A DNA stretch of 57,060 nucleotides from Chitinophagaceae bacterium (GCA_004173235.1 SEAC01000004.1:1-57060), one strand, 5' to 3'. Positions 25,185 to 35,900 are shown, numbered from the stretch's first letter. Translations and numbers: made by a program. The notes: generated from the letters alone by a model not told the origin.

Positions 25185-25320
25185 TACCGTGGAATGGGTA
25201 TTTTGTAAGAGGGGTTTCGAAGGGCTTTGAAGAGTTTTGAGAAGTTGTGTCAGGCGTTGAGAGACACCGGCACGCTGGTACGTCCCGCACCATTAAACCA
25301 ATGAACCAATAAACCAATTT

Positions 25321-26034
25321 CTAATAAGCGAGGGCAACGAACAGCCAAACGCAGGGAGCGGCAAAGAGGAGTGAATCGAAACGATCGAGGAAGCCGCCGT
25401 GGCCGGGCATGAACGAGCCGCTGTCTTTAACGCCCGCTGTGCGTTTCAGCTTGCTTTCGAAAAGATCGCCGATGGTGCCTGCAACGGCCGCTATGGCGGC
25501 AATGCAGGCAGCAGGCATGTAGCGCAGGCCCATTGCGTGTCCGATGAACGTCATCGCCACAACCGCGAGCAAAGCGCCACCGATGGTGCCTTCCCAGGTT
25601 TTCTTCGGCGAGATCTTCGAGAAAGGGGTCTTGCCGATCAGCGATCCAACGATGTAGGCCATCGTATCGTTGATCCAGATGCTGATGATCAGTTGCAGCG
25701 TTAGGATCATTCCCTGCCGCTCGTTATCGGCGCCTTCGAACAGTGCACCGCTTTCATTGATCATCCCGGAAAAGTTGCAACGCATATCGCAGAGCAATAC
25801 GAAAGGAAGAGTGAGGTACAGTAGTCCGCCGGCAATGTCGCTAACGGTTGTGTGTGCGGCGTGTTGCGGAAAAAGTTTGCGCAGCTTCAGGTATTCGAAC
25901 CAACCGCCGAAGTGCACGATGGTGAACAGGGCAAGGAAGGCCCAACGATTCCAGAGGAGGCCGACGGCCATTACGGCTACGAATACAAGCGCAGTGAGCG
26001 CGCGGGTGCGAAAAGTTTGCCAGTGAAAGGCCAT
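25321..26034 (-). CDS. cdsA: phosphatidate cytidylyltransferase
   Basis: 237 residues, multi-pass membrane protein. The CdsA signature is intact: SKLKRTAGVKDSGSF followed by PGHGGFLDRFDS near residue 205-222, holding the metal-binding Asp residues. It makes CDP-diacylglycerol, the precursor of phosphatidylserine and thus of the psd substrate. It starts two bases after the CPBP stop codon, so the two are co-transcribed. Confidence 0.95.
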   Translation of the reverse strand: MAFHWQTFRTRALTALVFVAVMAVGLLWNRWAFLALFTIVHFGGWFEYLKLRKLFPQHAAHTTVSDIAGGLLYLTLPFVLLCDMRCNFSGMINESGALFEGADNERQGMILTLQLIISIWINDTMAYIVGSLIGKTPFSKISPKKTWEGTIGGALLAVVAMTFIGHAMGLRYMPAACIAAIAAVAGTIGDLFESKLKRTAGVKDSGSFMPGHGGFLDRFDSLLFAAPCVWLFVALAY

Positions 26035-26036
26035 TC

Positions 26037-27002
26037 TTAAAAACTTAAATCGTTATCCGCGCGTGGCGGGTTGAGCTCGTCGCTGTAGATTTCGTTGAAA
26101 TCGGTGCGGCTGCGGCGCTGCATCGTCCAGATGAGGAAGATGGTGAGGGCGGCGCTGCCCAGCGCCATCGGCAGCAATGCGCGCGTGCCCTCGAAGATCG
26201 ATGCATCGCTGCTTGCTGTTGCAGGGTATGCATAGGCGATGATGATGAACAGCGCATCGTATAGGAAGTGCGCAACGATGGAGGTCCAAAGCGAACCGCT
26301 GTACCAATACAGCGCTCCAAGGATGATGCCTAGAAATAGGCGCGGGAGCAGTCCAAGAAACTGGAAGTGGAAGAAGGAGAAAAGGAAAGCACTGATGAGG
26401 ATGCCGGCCCAGGCGTTGCGCGTGCTGCGGATGATGAGGCGCTGCACAATGCCCCGGAAGAAAAGCTCTTCGCCGATGCCGGCAAATACGGCGATGAAAA
26501 GTATGTTGAGCAGCAGGTTGCCGATCGTATGTTTTTCGAGCACCGCGAGGATGGCGCGGTTGGCGCTCTGTTCCATTTCGGTGACGGAGCGCGTGAATGG
26601 ACTTTGCTCCACCATCCAGCGGTTGATGATCCCGGTCCACTCCACAAACGGAACGGCAGCCAGCATGGCCGTAATGCCCAGCGCCCAATAAATGTCGGAC
26701 GATGGCGCGCGCAGCCCGAGGTAACTGGCGGGACGCGGATCGGAAAAGTAGCCAAACAGCAGCGATGGAATAAGGAAAAGGCCGAGGAACTGGAGCAGGA
26801 AGGTGCCGCGGAGCATCGTCACTACGTTGGGATCGCCGGAGGTCCAGTTGCGGTAGTTGCCCATGTCGAGCATCGGGATGCCGGTCATTTGGGCGAGGAT
26901 GCTGCCGCCGATCCAGAACACGATCATAAAGATGCCCATAGCCATGCCGATGAACAGCAGCAATTGAACGTAGACGGGCCTTGTTTTAAGATATGTTTGC
27001 AT
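26037..27002 (-). CDS. CPBP-family intramembrane metalloprotease
   Basis: 321 residues, about eight membrane helices. CPBP (Abi/CAAX protease) motifs: EELFFRG (about 187-193), FSFFHFQF with the zinc His, and AHFLYDALF (HxxxD). The ATG at 27002 begins MQTYLKTRP just before the first helix; an open frame extends much further up but lies over dusB. Possibly prenyl-protein protease or bacteriocin self-protection; substrate unknown. Confidence 0.88.
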   Translation of the reverse strand: MQTYLKTRPVYVQLLLFIGMAMGIFMIVFWIGGSILAQMTGIPMLDMGNYRNWTSGDPNVVTMLRGTFLLQFLGLFLIPSLLFGYFSDPRPASYLGLRAPSSDIYWALGITAMLAAVPFVEWTGIINRWMVEQSPFTRSVTEMEQSANRAILAVLEKHTIGNLLLNILFIAVFAGIGEELFFRGIVQRLIIRSTRNAWAGILISAFLFSFFHFQFLGLLPRLFLGIILGALYWYSGSLWTSIVAHFLYDALFIIIAYAYPATASSDASIFEGTRALLPMALGSAALTIFLIWTMQRRSRTDFNEIYSDELNPPRADNDLSF

Positions 27003-27022
27003 GTGTTCCCGGCGGGGTATTG

Positions 27023-27030
27023 TACCTTTG
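27023..27030 (+). promoter_or_regulatory. -7 element TACCTTTG of dusB
   Basis: Exact TAnnTTTG; transcription would begin near 27036. This rules out the ATG at 27001 as the dusB start and supports the TTG at 27061. Confidence 0.55.
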
Positions 27031-27060
27031 CGCGCCGGCTGCAAGATAAGCCGCTTTGCT

Positions 27061-28092
27061 TTGGTCACCATTGATACGATACAGCTCCCCGATTTCCCGC
27101 TGCTCCTTGCTCCGATGGAGGATGTCAGCGACCCACCGTTCCGTGCCGTGTGCAAGGTGAACGGTGCCGACCTGATGTACACCGAGTTCATTTCGTCGGA
27201 AGGTCTCATCCGCGATGCCATCAAAAGCCGCCGCAAGCTCGACATCTTCGAAGAGGAGCGCCCGGTGGGTATCCAGATCTTCGGCGGCGACGAGGAAGCG
27301 ATGGCGCTTTCGGCAAAGATCGTTGACACGGTGGAGCCCGACCTGCTCGATATCAATTTCGGTTGCCCTGTAAAAAAGGTCGTAAGCAAAGGCGCCGGCG
27401 CGGGCGTGTTGAAAGACATTGACCTCATGGTGCGCCTCACGAAAGCCGTGGTCAATTCGTCGAAGCTACCCGTGACAGTAAAGACCCGCCTTGGTTGGGA
27501 CGATAACTCGATCAACATCGACGAAGTGGCAGAGCGACTGCAGGATGTGGGCATCAAGGCCCTCGCCATTCACGGCCGCACGCGTTGCCAGCTGTATAAA
27601 GGCGTTGCCAACTGGGAACCCATCGCTCGTGTCAAGAACAACCCACGCATCTATATTCCCATCTTTGGTAATGGCGACATCGATTCGCCGCAGAAGGCGC
27701 TCGAATACAAGAACCGCTATGGCGTGGATGGCGTCATGATCGGCCGCGCGGCCATCGGCTATCCCTGGATCTTCCGCGAGATCAAGCACTTTGTGGCTAC
27801 GGGTGAAATGCTGCCTCCGCCCACTGTGCAGGAGCGTGTGGATGTGATTCGCCAGCACCTGCGCCGCTCCGTGGAATGGAAGGGGCCGATCGTGGGCATC
27901 AACGAAATGCGCAGGCATTACACCAATTATCTTAAAGGCTTGCCCAATATCAAGGAGTTTCGTTCCAGGCTCGTTACGCTTCCCGAAGTGGAACCGATCG
28001 AGGAGGTGCTGGATGAAGTGGTGAAATACTATGGCGGCCTTGAGTTGCCGCGCCCGGAAGAGTACTTCTATGCGGGTACTTGCCGGGGATAA
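27061..28092 (+). CDS. dusB: tRNA-dihydrouridine synthase B
   Basis: 343 residues from a TTG start at 27061, which gives M-VTIDTIQLPDFPLLLAPMEDVSD, the normal N terminus of Bacteroidota Dus. FMN-binding barrel motifs LLLAPMEDVSD, NFGCPVKKV (with the catalytic Cys), KTRLGW, HGRTR and GNGDI are all present, as is the C-terminal helical tRNA-binding domain. Reduces specific uridines in the tRNA D loop. The preceding ATG at 27001 lies upstream of the -7 box, so it is rejected. Confidence 0.93.
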   Translation: MVTIDTIQLPDFPLLLAPMEDVSDPPFRAVCKVNGADLMYTEFISSEGLIRDAIKSRRKLDIFEEERPVGIQIFGGDEEAMALSAKIVDTVEPDLLDINFGCPVKKVVSKGAGAGVLKDIDLMVRLTKAVVNSSKLPVTVKTRLGWDDNSINIDEVAERLQDVGIKALAIHGRTRCQLYKGVANWEPIARVKNNPRIYIPIFGNGDIDSPQKALEYKNRYGVDGVMIGRAAIGYPWIFREIKHFVATGEMLPPPTVQERVDVIRQHLRRSVEWKGPIVGINEMRRHYTNYLKGLPNIKEFRSRLVTLPEVEPIEEVLDEVVKYYGGLELPRPEEYFYAGTCRG

Positions 28093-28232
28093 GAGAAAGA
28101 AAGCAGATTCTTTATGATTGTTATGATTGCCGCAGATGGTCATTTTTCGAAGCAGCGCGCGTAAGCAAGATCATGATGATCTTAACCAATCTGCGTATCA
28201 GCCATAGCCTGACCTGCGTTCTTTCGCTCCCT
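28091..28232. repeat. dispersed 'AGAAAGAACGCAGAT' repeat, two inverted copies
   Basis: A forward copy (28091-28140: AGAAAGAAAGCAGAT, TATGATTGTTATGATTG, CCGCAGAT) and a reverse copy (28168-28232: ATCATGATGATCTTAACC, AATCTGCGTATC, CTGCGTTCTTTC) face each other in the gap between dusB and the convergent msrBA gene. Together they could fold into a long imperfect hairpin. Confidence 0.65.
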
Positions 28233-29259
28233 AGGCCTCCTGCTTCAAAAACCCCTTAAAATACTCCCGCATCTTCGCCAGCTTCGGCGAGATCACGCTC
28301 TGGCAATATGCTTTCGATGGATCGTTCTTGTAATAATCCTGGTGATGCTGCTCGGCGGGATAGAATTTTTCGACCGCAACTATTTCGGTTACGATGGTCT
28401 GCTCGTAGTATGACTGCATTTCTTCCAGCACTGTCTTTGCCGTAGTGGCCTGCGCATCGTTGTGCGTTAAGATGATAGATCGGTATTGTGTGCCCACGTC
28501 CGCTCCCTGGCGATTCTTCGTGGTTGGATTGTGCATGATCAGGAACACCTTCAGCAGGTCGCTGTACGAAAGCACCTTCGGGTCGAATTCCACCTGCACC
28601 ACTTCGGCATGACCCGTGTTGCCGTCGCAGACAGCGTAATAGGTCGGCTTTTCGGTGTGCCCGCCGGCATAGCCGGAAGTCACACTATGCACCCCTTTCA
28701 ATTGATCAAGGTAGGCTTCGATGCACCAGAAGCAGCCGCCGCCAACGGTAGCGGTTTCGAGTGCTTCCGTAGAACTACGGTCGGCATCGGCTGCATCTTC
28801 CTCACCCGCCCTGCCTTCTGCCGCATCGGTTTTTTTCAGCGATGCCGAATTGATGCAAAAGCGCAGGCCCGAAGGGCGTGGCCCATCGGGAAACACGTGG
28901 CCCAGATGTGCGTCGCATACGCTGCACAACACCTCCACGCGCTGCATGCCATAGCTGTTATCGGTTTTGTAGGTGATCACATTTTGATCCACCGGCCCTG
29001 TGAATGATGGCCAGCCCGTGCCCGACTCGAACTTGGTAGTGGAGTCGAAAAGCTCGGTGTGGCAGCATACGCAGGCGTAGATGCCGGGCGCATGCGCTTC
29101 GCAATACTCGCCCGTGAAGGCGGCTTCGGTGCCGTGCTGCCGCGTTACGCGGTATTGGACGGCTGTCAGCATAGCTTTCCATTCGGCATCGGTCTTTTCT
29201 ACACGGCGAGGTGCAGAAAGTGGATGCTTCGATAAGTTCAGTACGTCGTTCCAATTCAT
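28231..29259 (-). CDS. MsrB-MsrA fusion methionine sulfoxide reductase
   Basis: 342 residues. The N-terminal MsrB domain has zinc ligands C63, C66, C112, C115, [10 protein letters not shown] and catalytic C135 (GLRFCINS). After an Ala/Glu/Asp-rich linker (about 145-170) comes MsrA with GGGCFWC (catalytic C176), GYAGG and the tail [12 protein letters not shown]. It reduces both epimers of methionine sulfoxide. The order MsrB-MsrA is the reverse of the better known MsrA-MsrB fusions. No signal peptide, so cytosolic. Confidence 0.95.
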   Translation of the reverse strand: MNWNDVLNLSKHPLSAPRRVEKTDAEWKAMLTAVQYRVTRQHGTEAAFTGEYCEAHAPGIYACVCCHTELFDSTTKFESGTGWPSFTGPVDQNVITYKTDNSYGMQRVEVLCSVCDAHLGHVFPDGPRPSGLRFCINSASLKKTDAAEGRAGEEDAADADRSSTEALETATVGGGCFWCIEAYLDQLKGVHSVTSGYAGGHTEKPTYYAVCDGNTGHAEVVQVEFDPKVLSYSDLLKVFLIMHNPTTKNRQGADVGTQYRSIILTHNDAQATTAKTVLEEMQSYYEQTIVTEIVAVEKFYPAEQHHQDYYKNDPSKAYCQSVISPKLAKMREYFKGFLKQEA

Positions 29260-29401
29260 AGGTGCTGCTTCTGGCTACGAATTTCGGCATAGGCCACTCG
29301 CCTTTTTGCCTTTAACGAAATCTTATCCGCCGCGATCAAACCCAGGGGCCTCATTCGCCTTCTTACTTATACAAGGGCATTAACCTCCCTCAACCTAACT
29401 T

Positions 29402-30070
29402 ATGAAGCAACACGTACTCCTCCTCTCCGGCCTCCTGGCCTCTGCCGTCACTTTTGCACAAAGCAAACCCTCGGTAAGCATCCGCGCCGGCGTCACTTCC
29501 GCCTCCATCATCGGCAACGCAAGTGAAAGCCTCAACAACATCGTCGACTACAGCAACGGCATCTTTCAAACGAAAAGCAAAACAGGTTTTCACGCGGGCG
29601 CCTCTGTAAACATTCCCGTAGGCGGCAACATTTCGGTTGAGCCGGGATTGTTCTACGATCAGAAGGGTTACACGCTGAAAGGCTCTTACGATTTCAAGGG
29701 CATCGCATCAATCCTGAGCCCTTCTGCAAAGGCCGATCTCAACCAGCATTACATCTCGTTGCCGGTTGTGGTGAAGGGCAATTTCAACGGCTTTGAAGTG
29801 TTCGCCGGGCCGCAGGTTTCTTACCTCGCCAAGTCGGACCTGCACGTTACTGCCGGTGCGCTCGGCTTCAATGCCTACAACGACCGTTTCAACACGGCCG
29901 ACCAGTTCAACAAAGTAGACGTGGGTATCATCGGAGGCGTGGGCTACCAGTTTGCCAATGGCTTCAACATTCGTGCGGCCTACGACCGCGGCCTCACCAA
30001 GGTGGATGCGAACCGCAATATGGATGCATACAACCAGGCCTTTAAAGTGGGAGTAGGTTTCAGATTTTAA
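29402..30070 (+). CDS. outer-membrane beta-barrel protein (PorT-like)
   Basis: 222 residues with signal peptide (cleavage after FAQ, about 20). Alternating beta strands begin VSIRAGV and end in KVGVGFRF with a terminal Phe, the outer-membrane barrel insertion signal. It matches the OMP_b-brl_2 (PF13568) family, an eight-stranded barrel common in Bacteroidota. Function unknown. A strong terminator follows. Confidence 0.88.
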   Translation: MKQHVLLLSGLLASAVTFAQSKPSVSIRAGVTSASIIGNASESLNNIVDYSNGIFQTKSKTGFHAGASVNIPVGGNISVEPGLFYDQKGYTLKGSYDFKGIASILSPSAKADLNQHYISLPVVVKGNFNGFEVFAGPQVSYLAKSDLHVTAGALGFNAYNDRFNTADQFNKVDVGIIGGVGYQFANGFNIRAAYDRGLTKVDANRNMDAYNQAFKVGVGFRF

Positions 30071-30100
30071 GATGTCTGATGTCGGATGTCTGATATAAGA

Positions 30101-30133
30101 AACGGATCGCCATGCGATCCGTTTTCCTTTTTT
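30101..30133 (+). terminator. intrinsic terminator after the beta-barrel gene
   Basis: AACGGATCGC (30101-30110) and GCGATCCGTT (30114-30123) with loop CAT, followed by TTCCTTTTTT. Short GATGTCTGAT repeats before it and their complement after it extend the inverted repeat. Confidence 0.92.
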
Positions 30134-30164
30134 CAATCAGACGTCAGACGTCCGGCATCCAACC

Positions 30165-30626
30165 TCATGCTTCTCGTTTCAATCCGCGCTCGTATGCCTC
30201 GATCCATTGCCTGGGGTTCATTTTTTCTGCCAGCTGCGCGATGAGATCAAAGGGTATCTGGTCGGGCTTTTTGAAACGGATGCAACTCTTGCCCATGTCG
30301 GATTTCGTTTTGCTGTGCTTGGGGTATTGGGCCAAAAACCAGTCGTGGAGCTTGCTGTCGCTGTAAATGCCCATGTGGTAAAGGGCAACGAAGTTCTTTT
30401 GACTGGCGATGCTGATGAACGGAAGCGCCATTTTGGGATCGCAATGATAACCTGCAGGGTAGGTGCTGTGTGGCACCACCCAGGTGATCATTCCATATGC
30501 CATGCGGGGCTCGAAGCCCTTTGGCAGATGCTTTTGCAATGTATCGAACAGTTGCGTCATCGCCGCTTGCCGGTCTTCGGGAAGCTGTGCGAAATATTCC
30601 TGAACGGTGGGAGCGGCGGAGGTCAT
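30165..30626 (-). CDS. DUF1801 / YdhG-like protein
   Basis: 153 residues with the DUF1801 pattern: TVQEYFAQLPEDRQ, MAYGMITWVVP, FISIASQKNFVALYHMG and the ending GKSCIRFKKPDQIPFDLI. Cytosolic; function unknown (the fold resembles the iron-chaperone YdhG/frataxin-like group). It overlaps the upstream exonuclease by four bases (ATGA), so translation is coupled. A second DUF1801 gene is at 55403. Confidence 0.88.
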   Translation of the reverse strand: MTSAAPTVQEYFAQLPEDRQAAMTQLFDTLQKHLPKGFEPRMAYGMITWVVPHSTYPAGYHCDPKMALPFISIASQKNFVALYHMGIYSDSKLHDWFLAQYPKHSKTKSDMGKSCIRFKKPDQIPFDLIAQLAEKMNPRQWIEAYERGLKREA

Positions 30627-31675
30627 AAAGCAGGCTCTGTGGTTTGCTGTTGCGCGGTCAGTTGCTCATCGAGCAGTTGCAGCAGGATCGCTTGCGCGTC
30701 TTTGTGGAGAAAGGTGTAGGTCGCGGGAGGCTCGTCGAGATAGGTTACCGTTAGCTTTTCGCCTTCTTTGTGCGTGCTGAACGGGAAGATGTCTTCTCCG
30801 AACTTGATGGTGGCATACAATGCGGAAGCGAGCGCGGCATTCTCCACTACTTTCTGTGCCGCAAGCCAGTGGCGCAATTGCTCCTTCCACACAGTGTTCA
30901 TGTAGATGCGCTTTGCCACCATCCGTGTATCTACGGGAAACTCTCCTTCGAACATCCACTTCAGATAGTCGGTTTCGCTCTCTGCGCGTTTGCCGATGTG
31001 CTTTCCAAAATTGAAAACGATGTCGCCTGCTTCGTTGCGGATGAACTTGCCGCTAACATCCACCTGCCGGCCGCCGCTGAGGAAGTCGTGGAGGAATGTA
31101 GTATTCGGCTGAAGGTCATCATAGCGGAGCAATTGATACTTCAGCACTTCGATGGTTGCCAGGATATCTGCTTTGGCACCGTGCGCACCTTCGTGATCGC
31201 GCTGGCAATAGAAGCGAACGGCGCCTGCGAGGTCGCGCTTTTCCTTGTTGTGAAAGATGGCCATCACATCCACCAGTTTCACTTCGCTGATGGCCACCGG
31301 GTATTTCTTCTGCCGGTGAAATTCTTCCATCAGCATCGGCACGTCGAAGCGCTTGATGTTGTAGCCGCCGAGGTCGCAATTACAGAAAAAGTCGGCAAGG
31401 TCGCCTGCCTTGTCCGAAAACGTCGGCTCTTTGGCCACCATTTCATTGGTGAAGCCGTGTACGGCCGTTGCTTCGGCGGGGATGGGAATGGTGGGATTGA
31501 ACAGCTGGTAAAGTTCTTCCTGCCTTCCGTCGGGGTGCAGCTTGATGGCACACAACTCCACGATGCGGTCGGTGGCCACGTTGGTGCCGGTGGTTTCGAG
31601 GTCGAAGAACACCAGTGGACGTTCAAGCTCAAGAAACTTTTCGGCGGGTTGGGGAATGAAATAGGGCTGCTCCAC
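30623..31675 (-). CDS. DnaQ-like 3'-5' exonuclease
   Basis: 350 residues from a GTG start. The N-terminal RNase T/DnaQ fold has DEDDh motifs: FFDLETTG (about 23-30), HGFTNEMV, GGYNIKRFD and HGAKADILATIE. The C-terminal 130 residues hold a region starting VFNFGKHIGKR, a beta-strand-rich module seen in Bacteroidota exonucleases. Probably a DNA-trimming or proofreading enzyme. A TATTTTTG -7 box lies four bases before the GTG. Confidence 0.9.
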   Translation of the reverse strand: MEQPYFIPQPAEKFLELERPLVFFDLETTGTNVATDRIVELCAIKLHPDGRQEELYQLFNPTIPIPAEATAVHGFTNEMVAKEPTFSDKAGDLADFFCNCDLGGYNIKRFDVPMLMEEFHRQKKYPVAISEVKLVDVMAIFHNKEKRDLAGAVRFYCQRDHEGAHGAKADILATIEVLKYQLLRYDDLQPNTTFLHDFLSGGRQVDVSGKFIRNEAGDIVFNFGKHIGKRAESETDYLKWMFEGEFPVDTRMVAKRIYMNTVWKEQLRHWLAAQKVVENAALASALYATIKFGEDIFPFSTHKEGEKLTVTYLDEPPATYTFLHKDAQAILLQLLDEQLTAQQQTTEPAL

Positions 31676-31679
31676 TTGT

Positions 31680-31687
31680 CAAAAATA
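31680..31687 (-). promoter_or_regulatory. -7 element TATTTTTG of the exonuclease gene
   Basis: Exact TAnnTTTG read on the minus strand, ending four bases before the GTG start codon; a leaderless start is likely. Confidence 0.45.
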
Positions 31688-31693
31688 TCTAAT

Positions 31694-32275
31694 TTATCCC
31701 GATGTGCGTTCCGATGTGCGTAACTCGCCCTGCCCGCGGGCCTTCCATTCGGAGGCAAGCAGGCTGAACAGGTGGGAGTCATCCATCACTCCATTCACGT
31801 TCCAGTGCTCGCGCAGCACTCCTTCGTGCCGGAAACCGTTTTGGCGGAGAATCCGCAGCGATGCTTCGTTATCGGCAGCGGTCATTGCTTCTACGCGGTG
31901 GAGGTTCATTTCTTTGAAGCCATATTCCAGCACGCGCGAGACGGCTTCACCCATCAGTCCGCTGCCGCGCAGCTCTGTTGCCGTCAGCGCGTAGCCGATC
32001 TCCGCCCGCCGGTGGCCCGGGTACCAGTTGTGGTAGCCGCAGCTACCTATGGTGCGGCCGTCTGCTTTGTTGATAAGATGAAAATAGCGGATGGTGGAGC
32101 GATACGTTTCCATCCCCGCCAACCCGCGCAGGCGCTCTACTTCGAGCGATGCGCCTTGCTGGCCAAAGAATGCTTCCTGCTGCTCGAGGTTCCAGTGCAA
32201 AAACACGTGGCGGTAGATCTCCTGCGTGAGCAAGCGCAGCCGCAGTCTTTCGGTGTCGATATATTCGAACTGCAT
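31694..32275 (-). CDS. GNAT acetyltransferase (RimJ/RimL type)
   Basis: 193 residues. GNAT fold with YIDTERLRLRLLT at the N terminus, acetyl-CoA loop LRGSGLMGEA (about 114-123), and the C-terminal NLHRVEAMTAADNEASLRILRQNGF, all typical of the Acetyltransf_3 family that acetylates protein N termini or small amines. Substrate unknown. Ten bases downstream of the DinB-like gene on the same strand. Confidence 0.92.
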   Translation of the reverse strand: MQFEYIDTERLRLRLLTQEIYRHVFLHWNLEQQEAFFGQQGASLEVERLRGLAGMETYRSTIRYFHLINKADGRTIGSCGYHNWYPGHRRAEIGYALTATELRGSGLMGEAVSRVLEYGFKEMNLHRVEAMTAADNEASLRILRQNGFRHEGVLREHWNVNGVMDDSHLFSLLASEWKARGQGELRTSERTSG

Positions 32276-32285
32276 TGAACAGTAT

Positions 32286-32795
32286 TTATACAGTTTGAGG
32301 AATGAGCTCTTTCATTTGCTCCACATGCCGCTGCGTGTGATGCGCAAGAAAATACAGCCAGTCGGCAACGGGCATGTTGCCCAGCGCGGGATGCGGAAAC
32401 ATGCGGCCGTCGCACACGATGCTGCCCGATTGGAGTGCCGCGCTTAGTTGGGCGCGTTGCGCACGGAAGGCCGCTTCAAAGCTTTCGAGGTCTCTGAACC
32501 GCCCCGTCGGGTGCAGTCGCTCCGGTGCATCGCGCTTGAACTCCCGTTTGTTGACGATGAGGTGAAACAGCTTGCCATCGCCGTGAAGGGTGTCTCCCTC
32601 ATGCTGCAGTTCGGAAGGCCGTTGCACCAAGCCGATCACCAATGCTTCGGTAAGAAAAATATGCTCCAACACCTGCAGGGGCGACCATTTGCCTTCGCTC
32701 GACTGTGTGATGGAGGCCTCGTTGAATTGGCGTGCTGTAAGCAACAAACTTTCTTCTGTCCGGTTGAGCAGCGATTGATAAGCAAGCAGTTCCAT
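32286..32795 (-). CDS. DinB-family protein
   Basis: 169 residues. Four-helix DinB_2 fold with metal-binding His positions LEHIFL and HHTQRHVEQM. Members act as thiol-dependent or metal-dependent transferases, or are uncharacterised. Cytosolic. Forms a small operon with the GNAT gene. Confidence 0.87.
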   Translation of the reverse strand: MELLAYQSLLNRTEESLLLTARQFNEASITQSSEGKWSPLQVLEHIFLTEALVIGLVQRPSELQHEGDTLHGDGKLFHLIVNKREFKRDAPERLHPTGRFRDLESFEAAFRAQRAQLSAALQSGSIVCDGRMFPHPALGNMPVADWLYFLAHHTQRHVEQMKELIPQTV

Positions 32796-32931
32796 GGGGT
32801 TTGTTTCGATAAAGATAGCAAAGAGGGCCTGCAGCTGGCGGTCAGGTCAGCGTTGCGCTGAGCTGAACACTTGTTTAATTGACCTACTTTGTGCAGAGCC
32901 TTGTTGATTTTCCTCTAAAAACTTCTCATCG

Positions 32932-35900
32932 ATGCATGTGTTCGTTTCTGGAAAGAAGTGCTTCTCCTATTTCCTGTTGCTTTTTATATGTGCCTGCGCA
33001 ACGGCGACGATAGCCCAGGAGCCGCGAATGGTTTTGCCTGTCGGGCACAACCGCGCTGCCGAAATCTCCTTTTCGAAAGATGGGAAGCAACTGCTAACTA
33101 CAGACAGATATTCTGTGAAGTTGTGGGCTGTGCATACGGGGATGCTGCTTGTGGATATAAAAGAAAAAGGAGTTGCAGTTTGGTCGCCTGACGAGATGAA
33201 GGTGTTGATCAATAAGGACGATGAGCTAACGTTATGGGATGCGAGGAACGGTGCGCGGCTCAATGAGCTAAAGGGGCATCAGTACGGCGTAAGCTCCTGG
33301 CGATTTTCCCCAGATGGCAATAAGATCGTAACGTCTTCGGGCGATGAAACAGTGCGCGTGTGGAACAGTGCCGATGGTAAGTGCCTTGTTACGATAAAGC
33401 TGACAAAGGAAAGCGTGCACGATGCCTTCCTGTCGGCAGATGGAACGAAAGTGGTGACGGTTACGGAAGCGTGGGAAGAGAAGACCAGAACCGTAAAACT
33501 GTGGGATGCGGCTAGCGGAGCTTTCGTGAAGCGGCTGACCGCGCTCGTGTCGAAGGCTGTTCCATCGGCCGATGGCAGCCGGCTCCTCACCGTATCAGGG
33601 AATGATAATGTGGTAAGGGTGTGGGAGACGGCTGGGGGTGCACTGCTTAAGCAATTCGCTGCTGGCGACGTTGTAATGGATGCGGAGTTTTCTGCAGACG
33701 CAAAACAGGCCATGGTGCGCCTGCTGCCGGGCGTTATCAAAATATGGGAAGTGCAACAAGGCAAACTAATGTTGCACTACGAGCACCCGGGTATGTACGC
33801 AGCTCATTTTTCTCCCGACGGCAAGCGGGTGGCCTTGATGGCCGGCAATGCCTTTTCGCGGGCTGCGTTGCTTCTGGATGCGGGCAGCGGGCAAACAGTG
33901 GGCAACATTCTCGAACAAAGAGGCTCTGAAAAAACCTTCGTCACAAAAATCGCATTCGCTCCGGATATGCAAAAGATTGCGATTGGCTACGATGATGGCG
34001 TCATCCGCATTCTTGACGCTGCCACGAATTCGCTTTTGGTGACCCTTCGCAACCACTCCGACTTTCTCAACTTCGCCAGCTATGCTGCCGATGGCACCAG
34101 CGTTGCCACGGTAAGCGATAGGCAGGTGCGCCTCTGGAACATGACTACGGGCGAACTTACCAGCGAATTGAGAGGCCACACTAAATTGGTTTTACGCCCT
34201 CTTTTTTCGCCCGACAGCCGCAAACTGGCCACCATCTCGCTGGATGCCACCGCCCGGTTATGGGATGTTGCAAGTGGCAGGCTGGTAGCCACGCTCATTG
34301 GTCATAAAAGCGAGCTTTACAGTGCCTGTTTTTCGCCAGCCGGAGACCGAATCGTAACCACGTCCCGCGATCATACCGCAAAGCTATGGGATGCAACGAC
34401 TGGCGCGTTGCTTATGACCTTTGCGCACGATGACGACGTTTACAAAGTTGCCTTTTCGCCCGATGGAAAGCGCGTTGCAACAACTGCGGCCGATGGACTG
34501 GCGCGCGTATGGAACACAGAGGACGGAAGGCTGGTTGTTAAGGTGAAGAAGCATAGCGGCCCGCTGGAGTTCGTGCAGTTTTCACCCGATGGAAAAATGG
34601 TGCTTACTTGCTCGTGGGATAAAACAGCAAAGGCCTGGGATGCGGTAACCGGCGTCACAAAGTTCACTCTCAATCACACGGGTGAAGTGATCGCGACCAG
34701 CTATTCGCCCGATGGAAAGAAGCTGCTTACACTGTCGAGCGACCACACTGCACGGATCTGGAATGCCGCATCCGGAACGCCGCTGGTTGCATTGAAAGGG
34801 CACACGGCTATGATACTCGCCGGAAACTTTTCGGCGGATGGACAAACGGTAACCACAGTGGGAGACCACACACTACGCATTTGGAACGCTACAACCGGCG
34901 TTCAGTTGAGCAAGGTCCCCATGAATCCCTATGCTTACGACTTCAACCTGAATGCCGCAAAAGGAACGTTGGTGGAAACCGCTGAGTACGAACTGGCGCT
35001 ATACAACGCATCGGCCGGCAGGCTGGTTTGTCGGGCCGTGGCCCTCGACTCGACCGATTACATTACGATCTCGCCCGCAGGCTATTATACATCCTCCCGC
35101 GGCGCCGCAAAATTGCTCCATTATGTTGCCGCCGATCTGAAGGTTATCACTTTCGAGCAATTGGATGTGAAGTTCAACAGGCCAGATATCGTTTTGCGCG
35201 CGTTGGGCAACACAGATGAAAAGCTGATCAGCGCTTATGAGAACGCCTACCAGAAGCGCATCCGCAAGCTTGGCATCGACACCAGCTTTTTTGATAACAA
35301 AGGATTTGGCCTGCCCACTGCCGACTTTTCAAACCGGGCCGAGGTGCAAAACGAGCTCAGGTCCCGGATGCTATCCGTGCATATTTCTGGCAACGACCCC
35401 GCCTACACGCTCGACCGTTTCAATGTGTGGGTCAACGAAGTGCCCGTGTTCGGCGTAAAAGGTATACGCCTGCGCGGCCGGAATACTCACTCCATCGACA
35501 CTACCATCACCTTGGCCCTTTCCACCGGCATTAACAGCCTGGAAACTTCCATTACCAATGTGAATGGAACGGAGAGCTACCGTATGCCCTTGCACGTCAA
35601 CTATAAGACTTCCGCGCCCACAACGGAGCAGTTGCATTTTGTAGGTATCGGCATCAACCATTTTCGCGATAGCACCAATAACCTGCAATTCAGTGTGAAG
35701 GACGTACGCGACTTGTGCGCGGCGCTCAAGAGCCGGTATGGCAACAGGATGGTGATCGATACCTTGTTTGACGAAGCGGTGTCGGTCGCGAATATTACCG
35801 CGCTGAAAGGCAGACTAATGCAAACGACGGAGAATGATAAAGTAATACTTGTATACTCCGGTCACGGTATGTTGAGCAAAGACTTTGACTACTACCTTTC

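Noticed and set aside
26037..27569. 510-residue minus-strand frame as the CPBP start
   Set aside because: The first 189 codons lie over dusB and lack membrane helices; the true N terminus starts at 27002.
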